From NCBI RefSeq assembly GCF_044465595.1, contig NZ_JBITLV010000001.1, positions 1,116,001 to 1,180,000 of the forward strand: a stretch of 64,000 nucleotides of DNA, read 5' to 3'. Each line of letters starts with the position of its first letter. The stretch's first letter is position 1. This document shows, one piece after another, positions 26,487-35,851 of this stretch. This stretch comes from Spongisporangium articulatum (GTDB lineage: Bacteria > Actinomycetota > Actinomycetes > Actinomycetales > Kineosporiaceae). The notes under the pieces are model-generated. The model saw only the letters and a list, made by a program, of their open reading frames with translations, had not been told where the DNA came from and made no database searches. Position numbers and translations under genes: made by a program.

Positions 26487-26558
26487 ATGAAGAAAGCTAC
26501 GCCCCTGAAGTCAGCAAAGCACGCCTTGACGACGTTAAGACGTGATTGCGATGGATAG
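26487..26558 (+). CDS. 23-residue basic peptide ORF
   Basis: MKKATPLKSAKHALTTLRRD plus CDG. The ATG follows AAGGAGG at 5-6 nt, an almost perfect ribosome site. The peptide is strongly basic (five Lys, three Arg-His) and would be helical. Its stop overlaps the ATG of the next small ORF by 8 bp, indicating coupled translation. No family recognised. It could be a leader controlling the membrane-protein ORF or a real microprotein of the accessory islet. Confidence 0.5.
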   Translation: MKKATPLKSAKHALTTLRRDCDG

Positions 26559-26718
26559 CCTCGCGGTGATCGTCTTCGCCGCCCTCTTTACGGCCTACAT
26601 CATGGTCCGGTTCTGGAAGCAGGTCATCGGTCTACTCCTGATTCTGTTCCTGGCCGTGGTGTTCGTCGGGATCTTCGGCCTCGCCGAAGGTGTTCACATG
26701 CTCGACTACAGCAGCTGA
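26551..26718 (+). CDS. 55-residue two-helix membrane protein
   Basis: From ATG 26551 the product starts MDSLAVIVFAALFTAYIMV, then a short basic turn RFWKQ, then a second hydrophobic helix (VIGLLLILFLAVVFVGIFGL) and a short polar tail. The ATG overlaps the end of the 23-residue ORF by 8 bp. It is a small hairpin membrane protein, reminiscent in size and placement of the small hydrophobic spread/toxin-like proteins near XRE regulators in actinobacterial mobile elements, but no family match is claimed. A terminator follows 5 bp after the stop. Lower GC than neighbours. Confidence 0.65.
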   Translation: MDSLAVIVFAALFTAYIMVRFWKQVIGLLLILFLAVVFVGIFGLAEGVHMLDYSS

Positions 26719-26722
26719 GGAG

Positions 26723-26755
26723 GGGGCAGCTCGCTCAACACGGGCGAGCTGCCCC
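26723..26755 (+). terminator. terminator closing the accessory islet
   Basis: Perfect 12-bp stem GGGGCAGCTCGC / GCGAGCTGCCCC, loop of 9 nt, starting 5 nt after the stop of the 55-residue ORF. No T-tract. It also lies between convergent genes and may act in both directions. Confidence 0.75.
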
Positions 26756-26806
26756 GGTCGGTACGCGTCGCCGGCACCACGGGGGCCGGTTCCGCTGAAC
26801 CGACCC

Positions 26807-28414
26807 TCAACCCTTTTCGGCGTACGAGTCGGCCACCACCGCCTGGAGCGGCACGTGCACGCCCACGTCACCGAGCACCAGCCGGGTGGCCTCCTCGCCG
26901 GCTTCGGTCACGGCCGAGACCACTTCCTCCGCAAGGGTTTCCGGCGCGTGCACGATCACCTCGTCGTGCTGGAAGAAGACCAGGTCGGCCCGCCCGTGCG
27001 CCCGGCCCAGGCCCGCGAGCCGCAGGCGCAGCCCCGCCACCAGGGCGTTGGCCCAGTCGGCGGCCGACGCCTGGATGACGAAGTTGCGGGTGAACCGGCC
27101 CCGGGCACGGGATCTCGCCAGTGCCACCGGTTCCGGCGCCGATTGCCAGCCCTCACCCGGTGGCGGGCAGGTACGGCCGAGCACCGAGCGTACGGTCAAA
27201 CCGTCCTCGCCACGGCGGGCCGCGTCCTCCAGCAGTGCGAGGGCGGCGGGGAACCGGCGCCGTAACGCCGCGAGACCGGCCGCCCCGGAACCTCCGCCCC
27301 CGCCGTACATCGCCGACAGCAGGGCGAGCTTCGCCTCGGCCCGCGCGTCGGCCCGACCCAGGGCGCGGGTCGCGATCTCGGTGTAGAGGTCCCCCGCCCG
27401 GGTGGCCGCCACCATTCCCGGGTCACGGGAAAGGGCCGCCAGGACACGGGGTTCCAGCTGGCCGGCGTCGGCCATCACCAGCTTCCACCCGGCGTCGGCC
27501 ACGACGGCGCCACGCACGGCCCGGGGGATCTGCAGGGCCCCGCCGCCGCGGGTGGCCCACCGCCCCGACACGACACCGCCCGGGACGTACTCGGGGTGGA
27601 ACCGCCCGTCGCGCACCCACTGGTCGCGCCAGGCCCACCCGTGCGCGACGTGCAACCGGGCCAGTTCCTTGTACTGCAGCAGCGGTTCGACCACCGCATG
27701 CTCGTGCCACTTCAGCTCGTGGGCCCGCGTCGTCTCCACCGGAATCCCCGCCCGATGCAGGGCTTTCAACAGTTCGACGGGGGAGTCGACGTTCAGCCGG
27801 GGGGCCTCCAGGGTCGCCGCGATCGTCTCGGCGAGCGACTGCAGCACGGCCGGTCGCCCCCATCGCGGCCGCGGCCCGAGCAGCTGCGTCAGCAGCGCGT
27901 CGTGCGCGTCGGCCCGCCACGGCAGGCCGACGAAGCCCATCTCCGCGGCCGCCAGCGCCGCCGCCGACTCGGCCGCGACGAGCATCGGGAAGCCGGGGCT
28001 GACCGCCCGAGCGGCCTCCACCCGGCCCAGCTGCTCGCTCAGGTCGGGCCCGTCGGGACCGGCGGCCGTCGCCTCGAACAGCTGGGCCTGGACGACGTCC
28101 GCCCGATCGGCCCCCACCTCACCGAACGCCGCTCCCGGGGGTGCCACGCCGGCGTGCCAGGAGAGGAGGGCCTCGGTCAGCCCGAGGTCGTGGCACCGTC
28201 GCACCCGTACCCCGCCCCGCAGCAGCACCGGGTAGACGGCGGCGGTCGAGGCCCAGACCCAGCGCGGCGACGCGTCGAGAGGGCCGGCCGCCCCCTCGAG
28301 GCGGGCGGCCAGCGCGACCAGGCCGGCGTCGTCCACCTGCTCCAGCCCGGCGCCGTGGCGCACCGCCCAGCCGCCGGCCACGGCGCCGACCTCCACGTAC
28401 GCGCCGGCCCTCAC
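26807..28414 (-). CDS. PolA-like DNA polymerase with degenerate 3'-5' exonuclease domain
   Basis: 535 residues from GTG 28414, much shorter than full DNA polymerase I because the 5'-3' exonuclease is absent. Family A motifs are present: motif A as MADAGQLEPRVLAALS (canonical DYSQIELR altered), a weakly conserved O-helix region (LALLSAMYGGGGGSG), and motif C FFQHDEVIVHAP with the catalytic HDE. The first 200 residues are Ala-rich and resemble a worn exonuclease domain. Actinobacteria carry this form as an accessory polymerase in addition to PolA. A role in repair or gap filling is inferred. Confidence 0.88.
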   Translation of the reverse strand: MRAGAYVEVGAVAGGWAVRHGAGLEQVDDAGLVALAARLEGAAGPLDASPRWVWASTAAVYPVLLRGGVRVRRCHDLGLTEALLSWHAGVAPPGAAFGEVGADRADVVQAQLFEATAAGPDGPDLSEQLGRVEAARAVSPGFPMLVAAESAAALAAAEMGFVGLPWRADAHDALLTQLLGPRPRWGRPAVLQSLAETIAATLEAPRLNVDSPVELLKALHRAGIPVETTRAHELKWHEHAVVEPLLQYKELARLHVAHGWAWRDQWVRDGRFHPEYVPGGVVSGRWATRGGGALQIPRAVRGAVVADAGWKLVMADAGQLEPRVLAALSRDPGMVAATRAGDLYTEIATRALGRADARAEAKLALLSAMYGGGGGSGAAGLAALRRRFPAALALLEDAARRGEDGLTVRSVLGRTCPPPGEGWQSAPEPVALARSRARGRFTRNFVIQASAADWANALVAGLRLRLAGLGRAHGRADLVFFQHDEVIVHAPETLAEEVVSAVTEAGEEATRLVLGDVGVHVPLQAVVADSYAEKG

Positions 28415-28578
28415 CCCGCCATGGTGCCCGGCGCCACCGACAGCCCGTGATCGTGTCGCGCGGGGCAGGAGGTGCTGCGCGGGCTGGACGAGCGCGTGGG
28501 TGAGGCGGTCGAACGGATCGCGGCGATGGCCCGGCTGCCGTAGGAGGCGTGGGCGGTGTGGCCGCTCTCACGTGCCCC

Positions 28579-28620
28579 GAGACAACTTAGTTCGCGTACA
28601 ACAAGTAATATTGCTGGACG
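28579..28620 (+). promoter_or_regulatory. leaderless promoter and imperfect operator of the MFS-MarR operon
   Basis: An AT-rich stretch in otherwise GC-rich DNA contains -10 TAATAT (28606-28611) 8 nt before GTG 28620, so the mRNA is probably leaderless. ACTTAGTT...AACAAGT (28584-28605) forms an imperfect inverted repeat covering the -10/-35 spacer, a plausible MarR site. Confidence 0.5.
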
Positions 28621-30341
28621 TGAGCCTCGAAACCCCGTCCCAGCCCCAGCCCGTCGTCGAAACGCCCAAGGCGCGCACCCTGCGCTGGGACGCCGACCAT
28701 CCCGCCTACCGCTGGGTGGCGCTGTCGAACACGACCATCGGGATGCTGATCGTGACGATCAACGCCTCGATCATGCTGATCAGCCTCCCCGCGATCTTCC
28801 GCGGTCTCGGGCTCAACCCGCTGGCCCCGGGCAACATCGGCTACCTGCTGTGGATGATCATGGGGTACCTGCTGGTCACCGCGGTCTTCGTGGTCAGCCT
28901 GGGTCGGCTCGGCGACAGCGTGGGCCGGGTCCGGATGTACAACCTCGGCTTCGTCGTGTTCACGGTCGGCTCGGTCGCGCTCGCGCTCACCCCGCTGTCC
29001 GGCGGCGGTGGCGCGCTGTGGGTGATCGGGTGGCGCCTGGTTCAGGCCGTGGGCGGCGCCATGTTGTTCGCCAACTCGACGGCGATCCTCACCGACGCCT
29101 TCCCGCCCCACAATCGCGGCATGGCGCTCGGCGTCAACCAGATCGCCGCGGTCGCCGGGTCGTTCCTCGGTCTGATCGTCGGGGGCGTGCTCTCCGAGGT
29201 GTCGTGGCGGGCCGTGTTCTGGGTCAGCGTGCCGATCGGCGTGGTGGGCACGATCTGGTCGTACCGCTCGCTGCACGAGCTCGGTGACCGGCGGCCCTCG
29301 AAGGTCGACTGGCTGGGCAACATCACGTTCGCCGTGGGGCTGAGCGCCCTGCTGGCCGGCATCACCTACGGCATCCAGCCCTACGGGACGCACTCCACCG
29401 GCTGGACGAACCCCTGGGTGCTGGCCGGGCTGATCGGCGGCGCCGCCCTGCTGGTGGCCTTCGTCGTCGTCGAGAACCACGTCGAGGACCCGATGTTCCG
29501 GCTCGGCCTGTTCAAGGACCGGGCCTTCGCCCTGGGCAACTTCGCCGGCCTGCTGGCCAGCATGGGCCGCGGTGGCATGCAGTTCATGCTGATCATCTGG
29601 CTGCAGGGCATCTGGCTGCCGCTGCACGGGTACAGCTACGAGTCCACCCCGCTGTGGGCGGGCATCTACCTGCTGCCGCTGACCGTCGGGTTCATCGCTG
29701 CCGGCCCGATCTCCGGCACGCTGTCGGACCGGTTCGGGTCGCGGCTGTTCGCCGTGACCGGCCTCCTGATCACCGCGGCCACCTTCATCGGGCTCATCGT
29801 GATCCCGGTCGACTTCAACTACTGGGTGTTCGCGGCGCTGGTGTTCTTCAACGGCGTCGGGTCGGGCATGTTCGCCTCCCCGAACGCCTCGGCGATCATG
29901 AGCGCCGCTCCGCCCGACCAGCGGGGGGCCGCCGCCGGGATGCGCGGCACGTTCTTCAACGCCGGGTCGTCACTGTCGATCGGTGTGTTCTTCTCACTGA
30001 TGATCGCCGGCCTGGCCGCGCACCTGCCGACCACGATGACCGCCGGGCTCGAGGCGCACGGCGTCTCGAGCGGCGTCGCCCAGCAGGTCGGGGCCATCCC
30101 GCCCGTCGGCTCGCTCTTCGCGGCCTTCCTCGGCTTCAACCCCATCAGCGAGCTGCTGGGGGCCGACAACCTGGCCAAGCTGTCGCCCACGAACGCAGCC
30201 ACCCTGACCGGCAAGGAGTTCTTCCCCAACCTGGTCTCCGGCCCGTTCCACGACGGTCTTGTGGTGGTCTTCGTCGCCGCAGCCGCGATGATGGTCGTCG
30301 CGGCCGTCGCCTCCGTGTTCACTCGGCAGGAAGGCAACTGA
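28620..30341 (+). CDS. MFS multidrug exporter (DHA2 type, 14 TM)
   Basis: 573 residues from GTG 28620. About 14 hydrophobic helices are visible. Motif A-like LGRLGDSVGRVRMY follows the second helix, and motif C-like ALGVNQIAAVAGSFLGLIVGG is in helix 5, as in proton-coupled DHA2 drug exporters. The cytoplasmic loop after helix 6 and a long extracytoplasmic segment near the end (VSSGVAQQVGAIPPVG) fit the EmrB/QacA subgroup. A MarR regulator follows 29 bp downstream, the usual arrangement for efflux controlled by its ligand. Confidence 0.92.
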   Translation: MSLETPSQPQPVVETPKARTLRWDADHPAYRWVALSNTTIGMLIVTINASIMLISLPAIFRGLGLNPLAPGNIGYLLWMIMGYLLVTAVFVVSLGRLGDSVGRVRMYNLGFVVFTVGSVALALTPLSGGGGALWVIGWRLVQAVGGAMLFANSTAILTDAFPPHNRGMALGVNQIAAVAGSFLGLIVGGVLSEVSWRAVFWVSVPIGVVGTIWSYRSLHELGDRRPSKVDWLGNITFAVGLSALLAGITYGIQPYGTHSTGWTNPWVLAGLIGGAALLVAFVVVENHVEDPMFRLGLFKDRAFALGNFAGLLASMGRGGMQFMLIIWLQGIWLPLHGYSYESTPLWAGIYLLPLTVGFIAAGPISGTLSDRFGSRLFAVTGLLITAATFIGLIVIPVDFNYWVFAALVFFNGVGSGMFASPNASAIMSAAPPDQRGAAAGMRGTFFNAGSSLSIGVFFSLMIAGLAAHLPTTMTAGLEAHGVSSGVAQQVGAIPPVGSLFAAFLGFNPISELLGADNLAKLSPTNAATLTGKEFFPNLVSGPFHDGLVVVFVAAAAMMVVAAVASVFTRQEGN

Positions 30342-30370
30342 CGGCCGGGGCGTCGACGGGAGGAGGGCAC

Positions 30371-30838
30371 GTGGTCGGGGACGCGGACGTCGTCACGGAC
30401 GTTGACACTGGTGTGATCGAGGACGACGAGGTGCTGGCCCGGTTGTCGGTCGCGTTGGGGCGGCTGACCCGCACCCTGCGCCGCGGCGACGAGTCCGGGC
30501 TGGGCCCAGGCAGCATCTCGGCGCTGGCCACGCTCGTCCGGTCGGGGCCGATGCGCCTGGGCGACCTCGCCGCCCGTGAGGGGGTGGCCCCGCCGACGCT
30601 GACCCGGATCGTCGCCCTCCTGGAGGAGTGCGGGTACGTCGAGCGCTCACCCGACCCGGCCGACCGGCGGGCCAGCCTGGTCTCGGCGACCGGTGCAGGC
30701 GAGGCGGTCCTGTCCGGCGTCGGCGGGGCGCGCCGGTCCAAGCTGGCCCAGCGCCTGGCCGGGCTGCCCGCCGCCGAGCGGCAGCGGCTGCTGGCCGCCG
30801 TCCGGGCCCTCGAACTGCTGGCGGACGACGACGCCTGA
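30371..30838 (+). CDS. MarR family transcriptional regulator
   Basis: 155 residues from GTG 30371, preceded by GGGAGGAGGG. The winged helix is recognisable: ISALATLVRSGPMRLGDLAA, the recognition helix EGVAPPTLTRIVALLEECGY, and the wing RSPDPADRRASLVSAT. It is expected to repress the upstream exporter gene and itself, with release by a small aromatic ligand. It ends 24 bp before the first CIRCE element of groEL. Confidence 0.92.
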   Translation: MVGDADVVTDVDTGVIEDDEVLARLSVALGRLTRTLRRGDESGLGPGSISALATLVRSGPMRLGDLAAREGVAPPTLTRIVALLEECGYVERSPDPADRRASLVSATGAGEAVLSGVGGARRSKLAQRLAGLPAAERQRLLAAVRALELLADDDA

Positions 30839-30861
30839 GGCGTTCACCAGGGGCTGAGCGG

Positions 30862-30888
30862 CTTGCACTCGGTAGGGTCGAGTGCTAA
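30862..30888. promoter_or_regulatory. CIRCE element 1 (HrcA operator) of groEL
   Basis: CTTGCACTC-N9-GAGTGCTAA against the consensus TTAGCACTC-N9-GAGTGCTAA; the right half is exact. TTGCAC (30864) and TAATCA (30886), 16 bp apart, could be the -35 and -10 boxes, so HrcA would cover the promoter. Confidence 0.9.
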
Positions 30889-30896
30889 TCATGGAG

Positions 30897-30923
30897 CTGG
30901 CACTCTCGAGGTGAGAGTGACAA
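30897..30923. promoter_or_regulatory. CIRCE element 2 of groEL
   Basis: CTGGCACTC-N9-GAGTGACAA, a second more degenerate CIRCE with the same 9-nt spacer, 8 bp after the first. Tandem CIRCE boxes are known upstream of actinobacterial groEL genes. Confidence 0.8.
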
Positions 30924-31047
30924 GTTCGCTTCCGATCGGGCAGGCGAGAGAGGTACCGGACCGGGACGTGACCGGTCCGTGGCCCCTCGTCCGTCGCGGG
31001 CGTCTCCCGGTCGACCACCCACCCGTCCGTGGAGGGAACACCAACCG

Positions 31048-32673
<1,626 letters not shown>

Positions 32674-32699
32674 TCCCCCTGCGGGACAGCGGTTCTCGT

Positions 32700-32739
32700 A
32701 GCAGGGCGGGTCGCCGGGCAACCGGCGGCCCGCCCTGCT
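32700..32739 (+). terminator. strong terminator after groEL
   Basis: Eighteen-bp stem (32700-32717 with 32722-32739) with one G-U pair and the stable tetraloop GCAA, followed by CGTCTTT. It lies 27 bp after the stop. Confidence 0.85.
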
Positions 32740-32763
32740 CGTCTTTGCGGGCACACTGAGGGC

Positions 32764-33327
32764 GTGGAGGTCGCCGGGATCGTGCTCGCCGCCGGGGCCG
32801 GGCGCCGGTACGGGCGGCCCAAGGGCCTGGTCCGGGACGACGCCGGGCGGGCCTGGGTGGCGCTGGCCGTCGAGGCGCTGGTGGCCGGCGGGTGCGCGCC
32901 GGTGCTCGTCGTGACCGGAGCCGCCGCCGACGAGGTGGCGAGCCTGGTGCCGGAGCCGGCTCACGTCGTCCGCGCCCCGGACTGGGCGAGCGGGATGTCC
33001 GCGTCGCTGCGGGCCGCGCTGCAGGCCGTCGCCGGGGTGGACGCCGCGGTCGTCACCCTGGTGGACATCCCGGGCGTCACGGCCACGGCGGTCGCCCGGC
33101 TGGTCGCGCTCGCGGCACCGGACGTGCTGGCCCGGGCCACGTACTCCGGCCGGCCGGGGCATCCGACGCTGCTGGGCGCGCAGCACTTCGCGGGGGTCCT
33201 CACGGCGGCGGTGGGCGACCAGGGCGCGCGCGCCTACCTGGCCGGGCGCGACGACGTCCGGCTGGTGGAGTGCGGTGACGTCGCGGACGGCACCGACGTC
33301 GACACCCCGGCCGAGATCACCGACTGA
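32764..33327 (+). CDS. MobA/MocA-like nucleotidyltransferase
   Basis: 187 residues from GTG 32764. The N-terminal VAGIVLAAGAGRRYGRPKGL is the NTP-binding loop of the molybdenum-cofactor guanylyl/cytidylyltransferase fold, and VVTLVDIPGVT matches the LxDMP metal-binding region, here with Ile in place of Met. The family transfers CMP or GMP to molybdopterin, though relatives act on other substrates. A moaE gene is convergent just downstream, supporting a role in molybdenum-cofactor maturation. Confidence 0.87.
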   Translation: MEVAGIVLAAGAGRRYGRPKGLVRDDAGRAWVALAVEALVAGGCAPVLVVTGAAADEVASLVPEPAHVVRAPDWASGMSASLRAALQAVAGVDAAVVTLVDIPGVTATAVARLVALAAPDVLARATYSGRPGHPTLLGAQHFAGVLTAAVGDQGARAYLAGRDDVRLVECGDVADGTDVDTPAEITD

Positions 33328-33332
33328 GCCGG

Positions 33333-33349
33333 GTTCCACCGAGTGGAAC
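33333..33349. terminator. short hairpin between convergent Moco genes
   Basis: Perfect 7-bp stem GTTCCAC-CGA-GTGGAAC, 5 nt after the nucleotidyltransferase stop and 30 nt before the moaE stop. Probable bidirectional terminator; no T-run. Confidence 0.5.
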
Positions 33350-33378
33350 TCGCCCGTTCCCGGCGCCCGCACCGATCA

Positions 33379-33813
33379 TCAGGCCGAGTTGACCCACTCC
33401 GCGGAGCCGTCGTCGAAGACCTGCCGCTTCCAGACGGGGAGCCGGGCCTTCACCTCGTCGACCAGCCGGGACGCCGTCTCGAACGCCTCCCGCCGGTGCG
33501 CGCCGGACACGGCCACCGCGAAGGCGGTCTCACCGACCTCCAGCCAGCCCAGCCGGTGCGACACGGCCACGCACTCGGCTCCGCTGCCGGCCACCACCTC
33601 GGCCACGACCTCGGCCAGCACGTCGGGCGCGGTCGGGTGGCCCACGTACTCGAGGCCGGTGACGACGTGGCCGCCGTCGCTGTCGCGTACGACCCCCGCG
33701 AACGTGACGACGGCCCCGCGACCGGGGCCCGCGACGGCAGCGGCGTGCGCCTCGAGGTCGAGCGGTTCAGGGGTCACCGCGGTGAACGCGACCCGGGTGG
33801 TAGCGGTGGTCAC
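33379..33813 (-). CDS. moaE: molybdopterin synthase catalytic subunit
   Basis: 144 residues. Diagnostic parts are GAVVTFAGVVRD, LEYVGHPTAPD (canonical EYE altered), VSHRLGWLEVGETAFAVAVSGAHR, and the active-site lysine region VDEVKARLPVWKRQ. With MoaD thiocarboxylate it inserts the dithiolene sulfurs into cyclic pyranopterin monophosphate. No moaD is adjacent in this window. The start ATG 33813 is 27 bp past the end of the downstream glycosyltransferase gene on the same strand, reading from high to low coordinates. Confidence 0.95.
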   Translation of the reverse strand: MTTATTRVAFTAVTPEPLDLEAHAAAVAGPGRGAVVTFAGVVRDSDGGHVVTGLEYVGHPTAPDVLAEVVAEVVAGSGAECVAVSHRLGWLEVGETAFAVAVSGAHRREAFETASRLVDEVKARLPVWKRQVFDDGSAEWVNSA

Positions 33814-33842
33814 GCGCCCAGCCTAGGCCGGTGCCGGACGAC

Positions 33843-35405
33843 TCAGCCGCGCAGGGAGAGCGGGCTGGTGCCGTGACGCAGGTACAGCCGCACCTCGTAG
33901 CCGTGCAGGTCGTAGACCCCGGCCAGGTCGAACCCGACGTCGAGCAGGTGTTCCTTCTGGGTGTCGACCTTGTCGTCCTGGGCCTCGCCGAACCGCCCCG
34001 GGCCGGTCACGACCCAGACCCGCTTGCGGTTCTTCAGCTCCTTGCCGATCGCCTTGGCCGGCTCCTCGACGCCCCACAGGGTGGCCGAGTCCTCGCCGGC
34101 CGCCTTCAGGGCGATGTCGTCGGTGGCCGCGAACGCCTCGGGGTACCCGAGCTTGATCACCCGGCGGGACGCGGGCAGGAACAGGACGGCGTCGCCGGCC
34201 TGCGCGTTCTGCTGGATCACCGCGGCGGCGCCCCGCACGTCCTCCGCGTGGCCGCTGGCGATGTACCGGTAGACCTCCTGCATGTGCAGGCCGCCGAGGG
34301 CCAGCACGCACACGACCGCGACCAGCCAGCGGGCCCGCAGCAGCGTGGCCAGTGACCCGAGGGCCAGCATCGTGCCGGGCACGGTGAAGAACACGTAGCG
34401 CCAGTCGAACAGCGGGTGCACCTGCGAGACCGACCAGAGGATCAGCGGGGGCAGCAGCGACCAGGCCAGGCCCAGCGCGAGCGCGGGTCCGTGGGTGCCG
34501 CCCTGCTTCGTGCGCCGGACCGTGCCGACCAGGGCCAGCAGCACCAGGCCGACCACGGTGGCGGTGGCGGCGAACTCCGCGGACAGGAAACCGGTCAGCT
34601 GGCCCCAGGCCGGGCGCGGCAGCCAGGCGACCTGCTCACGCTGGTGCGAGCTGGCGATCAGCAGGGGCGATAGCAGCAGTACCGAGCCGCCCGCCACCAC
34701 CAGCCAGCGTCGCCGCACGGCCGGGGAGTCGATGGCCAGGACGTAGCAGAGGTGCACGACCAGCAGCAGGAGCGCGAGCACGTTGAGCAGGCCGACCAGC
34801 ACGATCAGCCCCGCGTACAGCGCCCAACGGCGGTGCAGCCAGGGCTTCAGGCACAGCCGGACCAGCGCGACCGTCGCGGCCGTGGCGGCCAGCGCGACCA
34901 TCGCGTAGGGCCGGGCCTCCTGCGCGTAGCGGCTGCTCAGCGGCGCCACCACCCAGAGGGCCCCGGCCAGCACCCCGACCCGGGGGGCGTCCAGGTCGCG
35001 GCCCAGCCGCACCAGCAGCAGGCCGGTGAGCGCGGCGGCGAGCACCGAGAGCAGCCGGATCGGTGTGACCGTGGCCGACGTGCCGAGCAGCGCGTGCACG
35101 AACAGGTAGTAGGTGGCGTGCACGAGGTCGACGTGTTGCACCAGGTCGACGATCTCGCCCGACGTCCGCGACGTCACGTCCCGGGTGATCGCCTCGTCCC
35201 ACCACGGGCTGGGCCGCCCGACGTGCCAGCTGAACACCGCCAGCCCGGCCAGCAGGACCATGACCTCGGCCGTGCCGACGCGCGCCAGCACCCGGCGTGC
35301 GCGCTCCGTGCGGCTGGGGCTGGACTCGAGCGTGGGGACGACGGCGGCCGCGTCGAGGGGCAGGGCGGGACTCGCGCTCGGGTCACCTTCCGTGGCCTGC
35401 GTCAC
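33843..35405 (-). CDS. GT-C fold membrane glycosyltransferase (GT39/ArnT-like)
   Basis: 520 residues from GTG 35405, preceded by GAGGGAGG. The first extracytoplasmic loop has WWDEAITRD, whose acidic residues are the hallmark of polyprenyl-phosphate-sugar-dependent PMT_2 glycosyltransferases. Roughly ten transmembrane helices follow, with SSRYAQEARPYAMVALAAT typical of the family, and a C-terminal extracytoplasmic region of about 130 residues. It transfers a sugar from a lipid-linked donor on the outer face of the membrane. The acceptor is unknown. Confidence 0.88.
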   Translation of the reverse strand: MTQATEGDPSASPALPLDAAAVVPTLESSPSRTERARRVLARVGTAEVMVLLAGLAVFSWHVGRPSPWWDEAITRDVTSRTSGEIVDLVQHVDLVHATYYLFVHALLGTSATVTPIRLLSVLAAALTGLLLVRLGRDLDAPRVGVLAGALWVVAPLSSRYAQEARPYAMVALAATAATVALVRLCLKPWLHRRWALYAGLIVLVGLLNVLALLLLVVHLCYVLAIDSPAVRRRWLVVAGGSVLLLSPLLIASSHQREQVAWLPRPAWGQLTGFLSAEFAATATVVGLVLLALVGTVRRTKQGGTHGPALALGLAWSLLPPLILWSVSQVHPLFDWRYVFFTVPGTMLALGSLATLLRARWLVAVVCVLALGGLHMQEVYRYIASGHAEDVRGAAAVIQQNAQAGDAVLFLPASRRVIKLGYPEAFAATDDIALKAAGEDSATLWGVEEPAKAIGKELKNRKRVWVVTGPGRFGEAQDDKVDTQKEHLLDVGFDLAGVYDLHGYEVRLYLRHGTSPLSLRG

Positions 35406-35851
35406 GCGCCGTCCTCCCTCGCGTCGGCCCTGCGGCCGCCCACCCTCTGTTCGAGCCTCCCCGGCGGCATGCGCCGGAGCCCCATGGCTTCGGCGCATGC
35501 CGAAGACCGGGGTGGCGTCTCTGCCGTGATGGCGTCTTCTCAACCCCGCCCGCCGTTCCCGCCTTCTGGCGGGCTCGACCCGAGCCGAAGCGGGGCCCAC
35601 CCGGAGCCACCCGTGAGGGCGAACGAGCGGGCGACGCTGATTACAAACCGTACGCGGATCTCGCCTCGACAAGGTCACGCAAAGACAACGGTCTGGCAGC
35701 GGTGGTGTGGCGTCAGCCACCCGCGAACCCTGGCAGAACATCGCCTGACGTGCCTGCCGAGATGTCCGTTCCGTCCGACGCTCCGTCACGCTCCGCTGCA
35801 GGCGGCACTCCGACCCCAGTAGCGCACGGTGAGCTTGGAAAACCCTGGGAT
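35406..35851. other. intergenic region, no gene supported
   Basis: 446 bp between the glycosyltransferase start and the xylulokinase stop. Apart from the hairpin at 35465-35502 and a slightly AT-richer patch near 35640-35700 that may carry the glycosyltransferase promoter, no gene, repeat or RNA was recognised. Open frames here lack starts with ribosome sites. Confidence 0.5.
35465..35502. repeat. 17-bp inverted repeat upstream of the glycosyltransferase
   Basis: Arms CGGCATGCGCCGGAGCC and GGCTTCGGCGCATGCCG pair with one G-U around a CCAT loop. It is 60 bp before the glycosyltransferase GTG. It could be a terminator/attenuator in the 5' leader or a binding site. Confidence 0.6.

Noticed and set aside
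34752..35822. Plus-strand 356-codon frame opposite the glycosyltransferase and its upstream gap
   Set aside because: Shadow composition; no ribosome site or domain. The gap was left as intergenic.
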